Shown here: in pieces, positions 1 to 7,953 of the stretch
How the letters are laid out: the number at the start of each line of letters is the position of its first letter
Position numbering within the stretch: position 1 is the stretch's first letter
NCBI RefSeq assembly: GCF_028679125.1
Contig: NZ_JAJRCG010000009.1
Coordinates: forward strand, 42,283-106,282
Length of the DNA stretch: 64,000 nt
Source of the DNA: Methanoregula sp.
Lineage (GTDB): Archaea > Halobacteriota > Methanomicrobia > Methanomicrobiales > Methanospirillaceae
Direction: 5' to 3'
Translations under genes and position numbers: made by a program
Notes under the pieces: model-generated
Told to the model about the DNA's origin: nothing
What the model saw: the letters and a program-made list of their open reading frames with translations, nothing else
The model's database searches: none

Positions 1-298
1 AGGAGCCTAAAGAATAATAGCCAATTTGGGAGATCTCATGTCGTGGTTTCGGTATACCCTCTGCTTGTATTAAGAAAACTTTCGATTGATGAAAAGTAAA
101 GAGATATTTTACTTCGTATGCAATCAATCCGGTCTCTTCCCGTAACTCCCTAATCGCGGCTTCAATTCTTGATTCATTGTTTTTTGTCCCTCCCCCCGGA
201 AGAAGAAATGGTGCAATGCCCTGACGCACAACAAGAATTCCCTTGGAAGTATCAACAATTGCAGTCCCCCTTCTCCGATCATAAGCTCCAGTCGTAAT
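1..298 (-). CDS. Nudix hydrolase (3' part beyond window edge)
   Basis: Reading the minus strand from about 298 to the left edge gives a protein with a full Nudix box: a glycine, five residues, glutamate, seven residues, then RELREETGL. This motif binds the metal that cleaves nucleoside diphosphate-linked substrates. Just before it comes RRRGTAIVDTSKGILVV, the usual first strand of this family. The C-terminus lies outside the window. No ATG, GTG or TTG lies in frame before this first strand; an in-frame stop is at 302-304. A GGGGTGA ribosome site overlaps that stop and is followed by ATA (299-301) and ATT (296-298), so initiation at ATT or ATA is my best reading. The substrate cannot be predicted. 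Confidence 0.7.
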   Translation of the reverse strand, partial: MTTGAYDRRRGTAIVDTSKGILVVRQGIAPFLLPGGGTKNNESRIEAAIRELREETGLIAYEVKYLFTFHQSKVFLIQAEGIPKPRHEISQIGYYSLGS

Positions 299-344
299 TA
301 TTCACCCCGTTGGATTCGAATTATCACGATGAAAAGTGCGTTCT

Positions 345-1118
345 TCATTTTCTTAGTGGTTGGCTATCAATAGTCTGCATCTTCTGAATGGTATCCAAAT
401 CAAGAGCCAGGATTTGATCGATGCTCACCGGTTTGTATCCCGTCAACTCTACACTTACATTGATGGTTTTATTCTCTCCATTGATGAACGGATATTTTCC
501 CATACTGTTGTTGTGCTTGTGTCCGTGGATAATCCATTCAGACCAATCTTTTGGGATTCGATCAGGATCATGGGGATTATGCACAAGCAGAAAATCCCGG
601 TTCCTGTAATTCAAAACGACAGAATCATATGAATTGGGTGGGCGGGGCTCATCGTGAGATGGTCCGATAATAAATTGAATCGTTCCGTTGAGTTGAGCCA
701 GCCAATAACTTATCGGGCGATGTTTCTTCCCCCACGCCATATCCCCTAAGAAAAAAACTGTTTCGTTATTCTTTATGATAGAGTTCCAGTTTTTTAATAT
801 TGTTTGATTCATCTGTTCGAGACTAGAAAAAGGTCGGTTACAATATTCAATGATATTCTTATGATCAAAATGAGTGTCCGAAACCAAGAAAAAAGAGGAT
901 TCCAGTTCAAATCTTGGAATAGTTGCTTTGGTAAAAAATGATGGCGTGTCAGAATATTGTTTTGATAGATCTTCCGTTATGTGATATTGACGCGGATCCT
1001 TTGCTTCCTCACGGGTAAGCAAGCGTCTCTGGAAAAAATCATACTCTACGAGGATGCGACTGTTCTTGACAATAGTAATCCTGCTGATAAAAATACTCGG
1101 ATGAATCGTAGTGTTCAT
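345..1118 (-). CDS. Calcineurin-like metallophosphoesterase (probable 3' half of a frameshifted fusion)
   Basis: The 257-residue product has metallophosphoesterase motifs: SDTHFDH (metal ligands), GDMAWG, a GPSHDE segment where most relatives have GNHD, HNPH and HGHKH near the end. This core begins near residue 75 and resembles the small phosphoesterase family with NRPF and NWN segments after the first motif. The first 50 residues (ISRITIVKNSRILVEYDF, then RRLLTREEA) look instead like the C-terminal end of 2'-5' RNA ligase-like proteins. They overlap the end of the upstream gene in another frame. I infer that both ORFs are one gene interrupted by one extra base in the run of five A at 1089-1093. 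Substrate unknown; AT-rich composition suggests acquisition. Confidence 0.7.
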   Translation of the reverse strand: MNTTIHPSIFISRITIVKNSRILVEYDFFQRRLLTREEAKDPRQYHITEDLSKQYSDTPSFFTKATIPRFELESSFFLVSDTHFDHKNIIEYCNRPFSSLEQMNQTILKNWNSIIKNNETVFFLGDMAWGKKHRPISYWLAQLNGTIQFIIGPSHDEPRPPNSYDSVVLNYRNRDFLLVHNPHDPDRIPKDWSEWIIHGHKHNNSMGKYPFINGENKTINVSVELTGYKPVSIDQILALDLDTIQKMQTIDSQPLRK

Positions 1119-2010
1119 TTTTCACATATTCCTGAATTTTTTTGAATTTTAGTTCTGGTACATTCAGAGTAAGCGTTGAATGAAATACAAACTCTTCCTT
1201 GCCATCGAAATCAAAGGGTTTCAATTTGCAGAATATTTTCAGACGCTGGGAGAGATCAAACCTGAATTGTTTAAGGTTTTCACAAGGATTGATATCAAAA
1301 TAAATAACTCGTTTTGGCTCTTCAAATGCACTGAATCCTTTGATTTGAAATTTCATTACAGGAGTTTTTGAGCAGAGATCTGTGAAAACGGAAATTAGCT
1401 GTTTCTCATTTGAAGTACTTAGTCCCCCAGCAAGAGAAATATGAGGTACAAATCGGTATTGCTTAATTCCAAATTCATTGACTATTTCGTCTTCAAGTCC
1501 TTTGATCTTAGTTTTTAATCTCCTGTCAACAATTCGGATTTCTATTAGGTAACTATCATTGCCACTCTTTGGAAAATAGAAATCAGGAATATGTTTTTTG
1601 AAGATGCTAGGTTTTGTTGGATGGCTTTGATGTTTCTCCGGAGTTTTCTTTTTTGATAGTGGGGATACAGTACGAAAAATACTGGAGAGTATAAATATTC
1701 CCGTACCAGCAAGCAAGCAATATTCAAGACCATTTACAATCCCGATTAATTGTAAAAGAGTTCTACTCATCCAAAATGCGATAGTCGATATGATTACCCA
1801 ATAGACAAAATCACCATCGATCCTGAAGGTATTATGCCGCGTAACGGTTCGGACACTCTTTGCGATAATTGTTATGCCAAGGCCAGATCCAAGTGTAAAT
1901 ATTATTATATTCGGGATAGCGGCCAATAACAGACCCGAAAGAAATACTGATAACGAATGGACAAGTATCCAGAATATAGTCCATTCCACGGATAGAGATC
2001 TCGCTCTCAT
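1039..2010 (-). CDS. Membrane-anchored LigT / 2'-5' RNA ligase-like protein
   Basis: The 323-residue ORF starts with about four hydrophobic segments in its first 115 residues, then a charged linker, then a 2H-phosphoesterase domain. The two catalytic HxS/T motifs of the LigT family are visible as PHISLAGG and FHSTLTL. Proteins of this family make or cleave 2'-5' or cyclic phosphodiester bonds in RNA or nucleotides. The last 17 residues of this frame look like random sequence, while the conserved LigT tail continues in the frame of the downstream phosphoesterase. The original product was therefore probably a membrane-LigT-phosphoesterase fusion. A membrane 2H enzyme joined to a second phosphoesterase would suit cyclic or oligonucleotide turnover, but that is inference. 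Confidence 0.7.
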   Translation of the reverse strand: MRARSLSVEWTIFWILVHSLSVFLSGLLLAAIPNIIIFTLGSGLGITIIAKSVRTVTRHNTFRIDGDFVYWVIISTIAFWMSRTLLQLIGIVNGLEYCLLAGTGIFILSSIFRTVSPLSKKKTPEKHQSHPTKPSIFKKHIPDFYFPKSGNDSYLIEIRIVDRRLKTKIKGLEDEIVNEFGIKQYRFVPHISLAGGLSTSNEKQLISVFTDLCSKTPVMKFQIKGFSAFEEPKRVIYFDINPCENLKQFRFDLSQRLKIFCKLKPFDFDGKEEFVFHSTLTLNVPELKFKKIQEYVKNEHYDSSEYFYQQDYYCQEQSHPRRV

Positions 2011-2192
2011 TAGTAGTTTTTGTTAATATTTATAATATTTAATGATAAAGAAATGATTTTTTCTGACTCTGCAATTCTTATTCCTCTCTCAACGTTCTTA
2101 TCACTATCAATCCTCTACTGATTCGCAAGAAATCAACAAAAATCAGCGTTGATTAGCATCAATATCCGCATCAATCTATGCTTATCAGCGGA

Positions 2193-2570
2193 TCATCCGA
2201 CCTGATCAGCATCCAGATCCCACTGATCCAGACGAGTCATCACCTGCTTTTGAAGGTAAAACTGCAGATCTCCGTCAGTTTGCTTTTTCAGATGATGCAA
2301 CGTGCCTTTAGAGAATCCGCGTTTCTTCCACTCAACATAAGGGATGCTCAATATCTTTTTCCGGATATCATCCGCATCCTGACGGTTGATCGCATAATCC
2401 GGGTAGTATAGCAGAACAGTGAAAGTGATTTTACAAGAGTGGCATTTTTTCGAGATACCTATAACCCCGCATTCATCCCGCCGGGCCAAGTCTCTTCTGA
2501 AAATATTTTGGGTTTTATGATACCGTTCAAGAATACCCGCACGACACAACGTACTGTGACAAGCATTCAA
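2193..2570 (-). pseudogene. Possible Cas1 C-terminal remnant
   Basis: The 125-residue ORF has an uninformative first half. The second half contains IRKKILSIPYVEWKKRGFSK followed by GTLHHLKKQ, which I associate with the C-terminal end of some Cas1 integrase subtypes. No catalytic Cas1 core, Cas2, Cas4 or repeat array is visible nearby, so if the match is right this is a fragment of a degraded CRISPR locus. The N-terminal half may be noise or another disrupted gene. This identification is from memory of the family and is not secure. The flanking toxin-antitoxin pair and AT-rich DNA fit an acquired, decaying region. Confidence 0.35.
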
Positions 2571-2597
2571 ACGGCCCGGGTATCCGGATAACGATTA

Positions 2598-2873
2598 TCA
2601 GAAATCCCTGTATGCCTGTTTTCTGGACTCAATTTCAAGAACATGAATGATCAGGACATCATCATGAATTGAGAGCAGTGCTCGAACGTCTCTCCTTATC
2701 CGAAGAGAGTAGATCGGATGGTTCGGATTTGACGCCATCATCTTTTTGATGAACCGGTAGGGATCTTCTCTGATAGCATGGATCAAACCAACAACATTCC
2801 GGGCAATCTCTTGCGGTAATTTTTCCAGATCCCGGTCGGCAAGATGGGTGTACTTCACCCGGTACGGACTCAC
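2598..2873 (-). CDS. RelE/ParE-family toxin
   Basis: The 91-residue product has the compact RelE/ParE pattern: a short basic N-terminal strand, the helix ADRDLEKLPQEIARNVVGLI, then YSLRIRRDVRALLSIHDDVLIIHVLEI, with the basic residues typical of mRNA-cleaving members, and a final RKQAYRDF. Such toxins cleave mRNA at the ribosome and are held inactive by a partner antitoxin. The ORF starts inside the stop of the upstream antitoxin gene with a 4-bp ATGA overlap, the usual order for relBE-type operons. Activity depends on basic residues that are present, but exact catalytic assignments are not possible by eye. Confidence 0.8.
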   Translation of the reverse strand: MSPYRVKYTHLADRDLEKLPQEIARNVVGLIHAIREDPYRFIKKMMASNPNHPIYSLRIRRDVRALLSIHDDVLIIHVLEIESRKQAYRDF

Positions 2874-3106
2874 TCAACTTCGTATTTCTTCTTGATATCC
2901 TTTTCCGAAATCAGGTTCCCTTTTTTGATATCCTCAAGACCCTCTTCCAGACCTCTGATAGCATCCGCACTGAGTGGTTCATCATCAATGGAAAGATTCA
3001 CCAGGCGCTCGATAACATCGTTGTATGATTCCTTCGGGTTGCGCTTCAGGTTGTTCAACTGGGTTTTGAGATCTTCCCGGATATAAATTGAACTTGCGGC
3101 CTGCAT
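2870..3106 (-). CDS. Antitoxin, ribbon-helix-helix type
   Basis: The 78-residue protein begins with SSIYIREDLKTQLNNLKRN followed by ESYNDVIERLV, a pattern of one beta strand and two helices like VapB/RelB-like archaeal antitoxins with a ribbon-helix-helix DNA-binding fold. The acidic C-terminal half (LEEGLEDIKKGNLISEKDIKKKYEVE) is the likely toxin-binding arm. The gene lies directly upstream of the RelE-like toxin and overlaps it by four bases, so the two are probably translated together. The antitoxin is expected to bind its own promoter in the spacer beyond 3106, but I could not identify an operator. Confidence 0.75.
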   Translation of the reverse strand: MQAASSIYIREDLKTQLNNLKRNPKESYNDVIERLVNLSIDDEPLSADAIRGLEEGLEDIKKGNLISEKDIKKKYEVE

Positions 3107-3725
3107 ATTGACACCAATCGGTAACTATAGGTATTAAACCAGATCCCTTATTTTCCACCCTGTACTTCTCTCATAATTCCACCATGAATATCAGTAGTGA
3201 ACGCTACCTGCCAAAACCTGAGTTAATAGTTGCAACAGTATCAGCATCGCAACCGATCTCCGGCAAAAAAATTTCAACCACCCCCTCACCCCCTGCTCAT
3301 TTTTTTTCACGCAGGGTCTGGTTGATCAGCAAACCTTCTCCCGCCGGCAAATCAAAAATTTTGTAGCATGTACATGCATTTGGTAGCATAATTACCCGAT
3401 TGTAGCCTCATCAACTTACACCTCATGATCGCGATTGAAAATTTTTCAGCAGAGTCTGCTTGAAAAAAAGCTCTTAATATCCCACAATCCGAACAACTTG
3501 TGGGAACCCCGTACGCTTCTGAAATGTCCTTCGTGAATAGTGGATAGTCAGCAACCCGTAACCCCTTCCCATCACCGGACACTTCGAAGAACCGTATCAA
3601 AAGGAACGGATTTGAGTTTCTTTAAAATCACCCTGCATCAGAGCACAGAACCTCTGACGAATTCCGCTCTCTTGTAACAGAAATCTGTTGTCAGAGAAAA
3701 ATGGTTCACGAAAAAAAGGACGGGT
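3107..3725. other. Intergenic region with short inverted repeat
   Basis: No convincing gene is visible. A minus-strand ORF of 82 codons at 3352-3600 shows no family motif and I do not call it. TTGTAGCATG and TTGGTAGCATA lie close together near 3362-3390. CCCACAA at about 3480-3486 pairs with TTGTGGG about ten bases later, giving a small hairpin. The region separates the AT-rich left end from the GC-richer core genome. Confidence 0.5.
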
Positions 3726-5258
3726 CTATACCAGCATAAAGGTGAAGAAGTAAAACACGATCATCGGGATGAAGAGCGCCAGGTAAACGCTGCGGTTCCA
3801 TCTCCAGATGGCACCACCGTCCATGGTCGAGATGGGTATCAGGCTGTAGACTGCCGTGATAAGATTGATCACAAACCCGATCCCTCCGGCAATTGCCCAG
3901 AGGCCACCCAGCTGCACCATGCCAAGGAAGATGATCATCAGGATGATGCTTACCACCGGCCCAGCAACCATCTCGATTCCTATCTCGCGGGTCTCGGCCT
4001 GTTCGGATTTTGCATCGCGGTTCACGAGATTGCGGTAGGGCTGGGCAAAGGCGCTCCCATAGAGCCATGCAGTCAGGAACATGATGATGGTTCCAAGACC
4101 CCAGAACCGGATATCTGCGTCACACCCGTGTTTTGTGGCAAAATACCGGTGGCCGAAATCGTGGAGCACGACGGAGACTGCACCGACTGCAATGTAGATA
4201 AGCACGACCTGCAGCGTCAGTTCGGCACGGTCTGCGAGGATATACGCGATTGCCACCATGAGAACCGCTGCCTCGACAATGATCACTTCACCTGGGGACA
4301 GGCCGAAGAAATGCCGCTCCATCTTCCGGGCTGCAATATTCCGGGCCTCGATCTCCTTCTCGCTGAGCTTCTCGACCGCATGTCCCCCGGCAAGATCCGC
4401 GAGGAACTTCGCAGCCTTCAACCCGATCTGGGAGAGCGTCCCGATATTAGCGAGCAGGATCTGGATGACGACAACCCCCATGCTTGTCAGCACCGCGGCA
4501 AGCGCCATGAACTGCGGCGGGATGAATGCGGCAGTAGGCAGGTTCTTCTCGGTGGTCCCCTTCGCTTCCTGGATCAGGCCGATGATTCCCCCCGGCTTCT
4601 CCTTCACCGGTTCAGCGGGGACGGTCACTGCAACCGGTACGGGGCTGCTGGCATTGATGTACGCGGTCTGCGACAGGGCGTTGCTGCCGAAATGATTGGA
4701 CACGCTCAGCCGGACCGGGTATATTCCTGCCTGGGTGTAGGTATGCGAGGGATTCTGTTCGGCCGATGTGGCGCCATCGCCAAAGTCCCAGAGCCAGGTG
4801 TCCGGCTTGTTCGTTGAGCTGTCCGTGAACGAAACAGTCAGGGGGATTGTGCCATCGCGCGGCGTGGCGGTGAAATCCGCTACCGGGGGACTGCCGGCAC
4901 CGATGTATGCAGGCACGGTTTTGGTATTCGAGCCGTACTGGTTCGTGACCGTCAGGCTGACCGTGTATTCCCCGTCGTTGCGGTACGTGTGCGTGGGATT
5001 CTGTTCAGCAGACCCGGACCCGTCACCGAAATCCCACTGGTAGGACATCGGGGCGTATCCCCGCGAGGTATCCGCAAAACTCACCGTGAACGGGGCATGT
5101 CCGTATCGGATGCTGGTAAAAAAATCCGCTACCGGCGGATTGGTTACCGTGATATACCCCGGGCCGGTTTCATTGCCCGTGCCTGCGCCCACGGGAACCG
5201 GCAGGAGAAGTATGCCGGTGGCAATAAGGAGCAGGAAGATCTGTGCGAGGCGTTTCAT
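3726..5258 (-). CDS. PKD-domain / site-2 protease (M50) membrane protein
   Basis: The 510-residue protein has a signal peptide (residues 1-25), two PKD domains (about 40-120 and 125-203, each with WDFGDG and a later HTY motif), a linker, and a multi-pass membrane domain from about residue 250. The membrane part resembles M50 site-2 proteases: VLHDFGHRYFA at 364-374 takes the place of the HExxH zinc motif, and STMDGG at 477-482 matches the second metal-ligand motif. The usual catalytic glutamate is aspartate here, so activity may be altered or absent. PKD domains would face outside and may bind surface proteins or polysaccharide. The gene is single and transcribed away from its AT-rich neighbour. 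Confidence 0.8.
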   Translation of the reverse strand: MKRLAQIFLLLIATGILLLPVPVGAGTGNETGPGYITVTNPPVADFFTSIRYGHAPFTVSFADTSRGYAPMSYQWDFGDGSGSAEQNPTHTYRNDGEYTVSLTVTNQYGSNTKTVPAYIGAGSPPVADFTATPRDGTIPLTVSFTDSSTNKPDTWLWDFGDGATSAEQNPSHTYTQAGIYPVRLSVSNHFGSNALSQTAYINASSPVPVAVTVPAEPVKEKPGGIIGLIQEAKGTTEKNLPTAAFIPPQFMALAAVLTSMGVVVIQILLANIGTLSQIGLKAAKFLADLAGGHAVEKLSEKEIEARNIAARKMERHFFGLSPGEVIIVEAAVLMVAIAYILADRAELTLQVVLIYIAVGAVSVVLHDFGHRYFATKHGCDADIRFWGLGTIIMFLTAWLYGSAFAQPYRNLVNRDAKSEQAETREIGIEMVAGPVVSIILMIIFLGMVQLGGLWAIAGGIGFVINLITAVYSLIPISTMDGGAIWRWNRSVYLALFIPMIVFYFFTFMLV

Positions 5259-5388
5259 GGTTCACCCGGGAACGAGGCCTGCATGAGAAGTATGCAGGGT
5301 GCGTTCCCATTGTACCTGTTCTGGTTTCCTCTCCCGCTTCTTAAAGAAATGGGTACCATGATGGCATGCATCTCCGTTCGTCCCCCGT

Positions 5389-6393
5389 TCAGGTGATGAG
5401 GATGCCCTCTTTCCTGAACCGCTCAACTATCTGGACATTCATGTAATCCTGGATGATGCTGTTGTACAGGAAACCGGAAGCAAAGACGGTCACCATAAAG
5501 GACATGCCCGTCTTGTCGATCTTCATGAGATAGATTGTCGGGTGCGGTGTGGCTGCGATCACATCGGTCCTTGTCTTCACCGCTTCATCACAGATCTCCG
5601 AAAGAATCCGTTTGATGTGGGCGATATCTTCCGTATATGCTATGGTTACCGGGATCTGGATCCGGACCTGGGGATTGGGCAGCGAATAATTGTGCACCAC
5701 GCTGGTTGCGATCTTCGTGTTGGGAATGGTGACGATATCGGAATCGAGCGTGATGATCCGGGTACTCCGTGGCCCGATATGGATCACATCGCCCAGCACA
5801 TCGTTGATAAGGACGCGGTCACCGGTCTTGAACGGCTGGTCGGTGACAATGACTGCACCGCCAAAAAAGTTGGAGAAGAGATCCTGTGCAGCCAGCGCAA
5901 TGGCGATACCGACCACTCCCGCCCCGGCAATGAGCGGTGTGACATTGATGTTGTAGATGGTAAGGATGTAGAGAAGCCCCATGAACCATATGATGTATTT
6001 GCCGATCTGCTGGAGGACCTCGACGATCCTGTCATCGAGATCGGTATCGGTTGATTCGGCCAGTGCCTTGCCGTAGATCCGGAGGAACTCATCAAGGAAT
6101 GTGGCAACAATCCATGTCCCGACAATGATGTATGCCGAAGTCAGGATGTTGGCATCGGAGAGCCACAGGTACTGGGGGTAGAGGTCAATAAGGTGGCGGA
6201 TCGCAAAGAAGAACGGAATGAAAAATGCCAGGATGGTAAGGGGCGCTCCCAGCGAGTGCACCACCAGGTCATCGATCATCGTTTCTGTTTTCTCGGCCTG
6301 TTTCTTGAGAAAGGCAAAGACAAAATGGACAACAACGGCGGCGACAATGCCCGCCGCAAGGAACATGAGGGTATCGGAAATTGCTGTCTCCAT
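5389..6393 (-). CDS. MscS-family small-conductance mechanosensitive channel
   Basis: The 334-residue protein has about four to five hydrophobic segments in the first 190 residues. The pore-lining helix AGAGVVGIAIALAAQDLFSN is followed by the MscS beta domain, with FFGGAVIVTDQPFKTGDRV and later PNTKI and HNYS. These are hallmark sequences of MscS channels, which open on membrane stretch and release solutes after hypo-osmotic shock. The gene starts with ATG at 6393 and lies about 80 bp downstream of an MscL gene in the same direction, so the two may form one osmotic-safety unit. Confidence 0.92.
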   Translation of the reverse strand: METAISDTLMFLAAGIVAAVVVHFVFAFLKKQAEKTETMIDDLVVHSLGAPLTILAFFIPFFFAIRHLIDLYPQYLWLSDANILTSAYIIVGTWIVATFLDEFLRIYGKALAESTDTDLDDRIVEVLQQIGKYIIWFMGLLYILTIYNINVTPLIAGAGVVGIAIALAAQDLFSNFFGGAVIVTDQPFKTGDRVLINDVLGDVIHIGPRSTRIITLDSDIVTIPNTKIATSVVHNYSLPNPQVRIQIPVTIAYTEDIAHIKRILSEICDEAVKTRTDVIAATPHPTIYLMKIDKTGMSFMVTVFASGFLYNSIIQDYMNVQIVERFRKEGILIT

Positions 6394-6472
6394 GTGGGAT
6401 CAGTATCTGCTGTGCAGGTTCATGAAGATACAGTATAACCGGCCAGGAACCGGGAAAAAAAGAACGAGAGTA

Positions 6473-6850
6473 TCAGACTTTCTTCGTTGTGTCGCCTTTC
6501 ATGATGTACTTGACGAGAAGGAAGATGACGAGTGCAATGATCACGAAGTCAATGATCGCTCCCAGGTAGTCGCCGACAAGGAATTTCAGGGGTCCGATAT
6601 CCAGTTCAGCTGCTCTCCAGTTGCCTCCCGGAACCACGACTGCGATGATCGGCATGATGATGTCGCTGACCGTTGAATTGACCAGTTTCGTTGCAGCTGT
6701 TCCTATAACAAACGCCACCGCCAGGCCGATGACCTGGTATTTCTGCAAAAAATCCATGAATTCCTTGCTGAATCCCTCTGCGCCTTTCCCCAGGGTCGAA
6801 ACTCCTCCCCCGATCAATTTTTCAGTACTGCCAAGTGTTTTGTCAACCAT
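6473..6850 (-). CDS. mscL: Large-conductance mechanosensitive channel MscL
   Basis: The 125-residue product has the MscL layout: an N-terminal amphipathic region with FSKEFMDFLQKYQVIGLAVAF, the TM1 pore helix with VIGTAATKLVNSTVSDIIMP, a short loop, and a second membrane helix (GAIIDFVIIALVIFLLVKY) with a basic tail. MscL opens as the last safety valve under extreme membrane tension. The N-terminus carries about 25 extra residues before the first conserved helix, longer than in typical bacterial MscL. Co-directional with the MscS gene downstream. Confidence 0.9.
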   Translation of the reverse strand: MVDKTLGSTEKLIGGGVSTLGKGAEGFSKEFMDFLQKYQVIGLAVAFVIGTAATKLVNSTVSDIIMPIIAVVVPGGNWRAAELDIGPLKFLVGDYLGAIIDFVIIALVIFLLVKYIMKGDTTKKV

Positions 6851-6990
6851 CAGAGATCACCAGATAGCATCTGAAACGGTTCGTTCCGTCTCATAATGGA
6901 CGATAGATGTTGATCCTGATTAGTGTTTGGGCTGGGGTGGAGATGCGATGGATTCCCCGGAAAAATAAAAAAAATGGCGTGTTGGGGTTT

Positions 6991-7851
6991 TTATATGAGC
7001 GGGTCCGGCTGGCTCTCTCCCAGCGAAGGGAGCTTTGTGGGCTTGACCAGCACCGGTTCATTGGCCTGCCGTATCTTCTCGATGATGAGTTCCTTGCCCC
7101 TTTTTGACATCGCAAAGATCGGGATTGCGATGCCGGCCTGGACGAGCGCCCGGGGTCCGGCAGCATCGCGGATCGTCTTTGAGGCGCAGGAGGTCACGAG
7201 ATCGGATGCCGATACCAGCCGGTCAGCCTCGTCCCGGGTAAGGCCGGTGACGTGGACTCCGAAGATGAAGGTATCCGGGTGGATCCTCCGGATGGTCTCT
7301 GCGGCATCCGGCCCGGCGACCGTGACCGCAATTTTCCGGAACCCTTTGCCGGCCGCGAGGGTAACGCCGGCAACTGCGTCCATTGCTGCATGCTTCCGGT
7401 CAAGGACATACCCGCCGTCTTTTTCGATCCGGTCCATGACCTGCGGGTAGGGGCAGGTAGAGGCGAGGCCGGACATCCTGCCGCCGATGCCCTGTGCCAT
7501 TGCCGGCTTCGTGACAACGACCGTCCCGGCTCCGTCGCAGGCAAGAACCGCTGCATCGATGAGACCCGCCTTAAGGCCGAAACTCAGGAGTTCCGAAGCC
7601 CCGAACCCGACAAACTCCCGGTTGTCGAGGACTTCGCGGTCCGGTGTGCACATGCCGAATGCTTTTATCCGGTGCTTAATGTTGGCTTTCACGGACTCGG
7701 GTTTGATGTCAGGAATCGGGTATGCAAACCGTTTGGCCAGCGGGCAGTCTTTTATCTTCGGTTCGCCGACTTCCACAACCTTTCCATTCCTGATCACGAT
7801 CCGGCACCGGCCGATCGCTTCGATGATGTGCTCGTCCCTGTCGTGTGTCAT
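6991..7851 (-). CDS. Methanogenesis marker protein 8 (DUF2099)
   Basis: From the ATG at 7851 the protein (286 residues) reads DEHIIEAIGRCRIVIRNGKV, then DCPLAKRFAYPI, GFGASELLSFGLKAGLIDAAVLACDGAGTVV, and a cysteine in STCPYPQVMDRIEKDGG. I recognise this as the conserved marker protein found in methanogens and some related archaea. Its biochemical role is not established. A longer reading frame extends to 8304, but it overlaps the divergent acyltransferase gene. An alternative ATG at 7926 is possible; the family usually starts near DEH, so 7851 is preferred. Its presence supports assignment of the window to a methanogen. Confidence 0.88.
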   Translation of the reverse strand: MTHDRDEHIIEAIGRCRIVIRNGKVVEVGEPKIKDCPLAKRFAYPIPDIKPESVKANIKHRIKAFGMCTPDREVLDNREFVGFGASELLSFGLKAGLIDAAVLACDGAGTVVVTKPAMAQGIGGRMSGLASTCPYPQVMDRIEKDGGYVLDRKHAAMDAVAGVTLAAGKGFRKIAVTVAGPDAAETIRRIHPDTFIFGVHVTGLTRDEADRLVSASDLVTSCASKTIRDAAGPRALVQAGIAIPIFAMSKRGKELIIEKIRQANEPVLVKPTKLPSLGESQPDPLI

Positions 7852-7953
7852 ATACTCGTTCTCAGGAGAATTTACGGTCAGATGCTTAATGATATCCCTG
7901 TAGATGCGGGCCAATCCGTTATGCATATCACGCCATGAGGTGAATGATGGAGC

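Noticed and set aside
2100..2180. Repeated ATCAGCG/CATCAAT words that could suggest a CRISPR array
   Set aside because: The words are short, irregularly spaced and lack constant repeat and spacer lengths, so there is no array.
3352..3600. 82-codon minus-strand ORF
   Set aside because: No family motif, no ribosome site and no context. I treat it as chance in a gene-free stretch.
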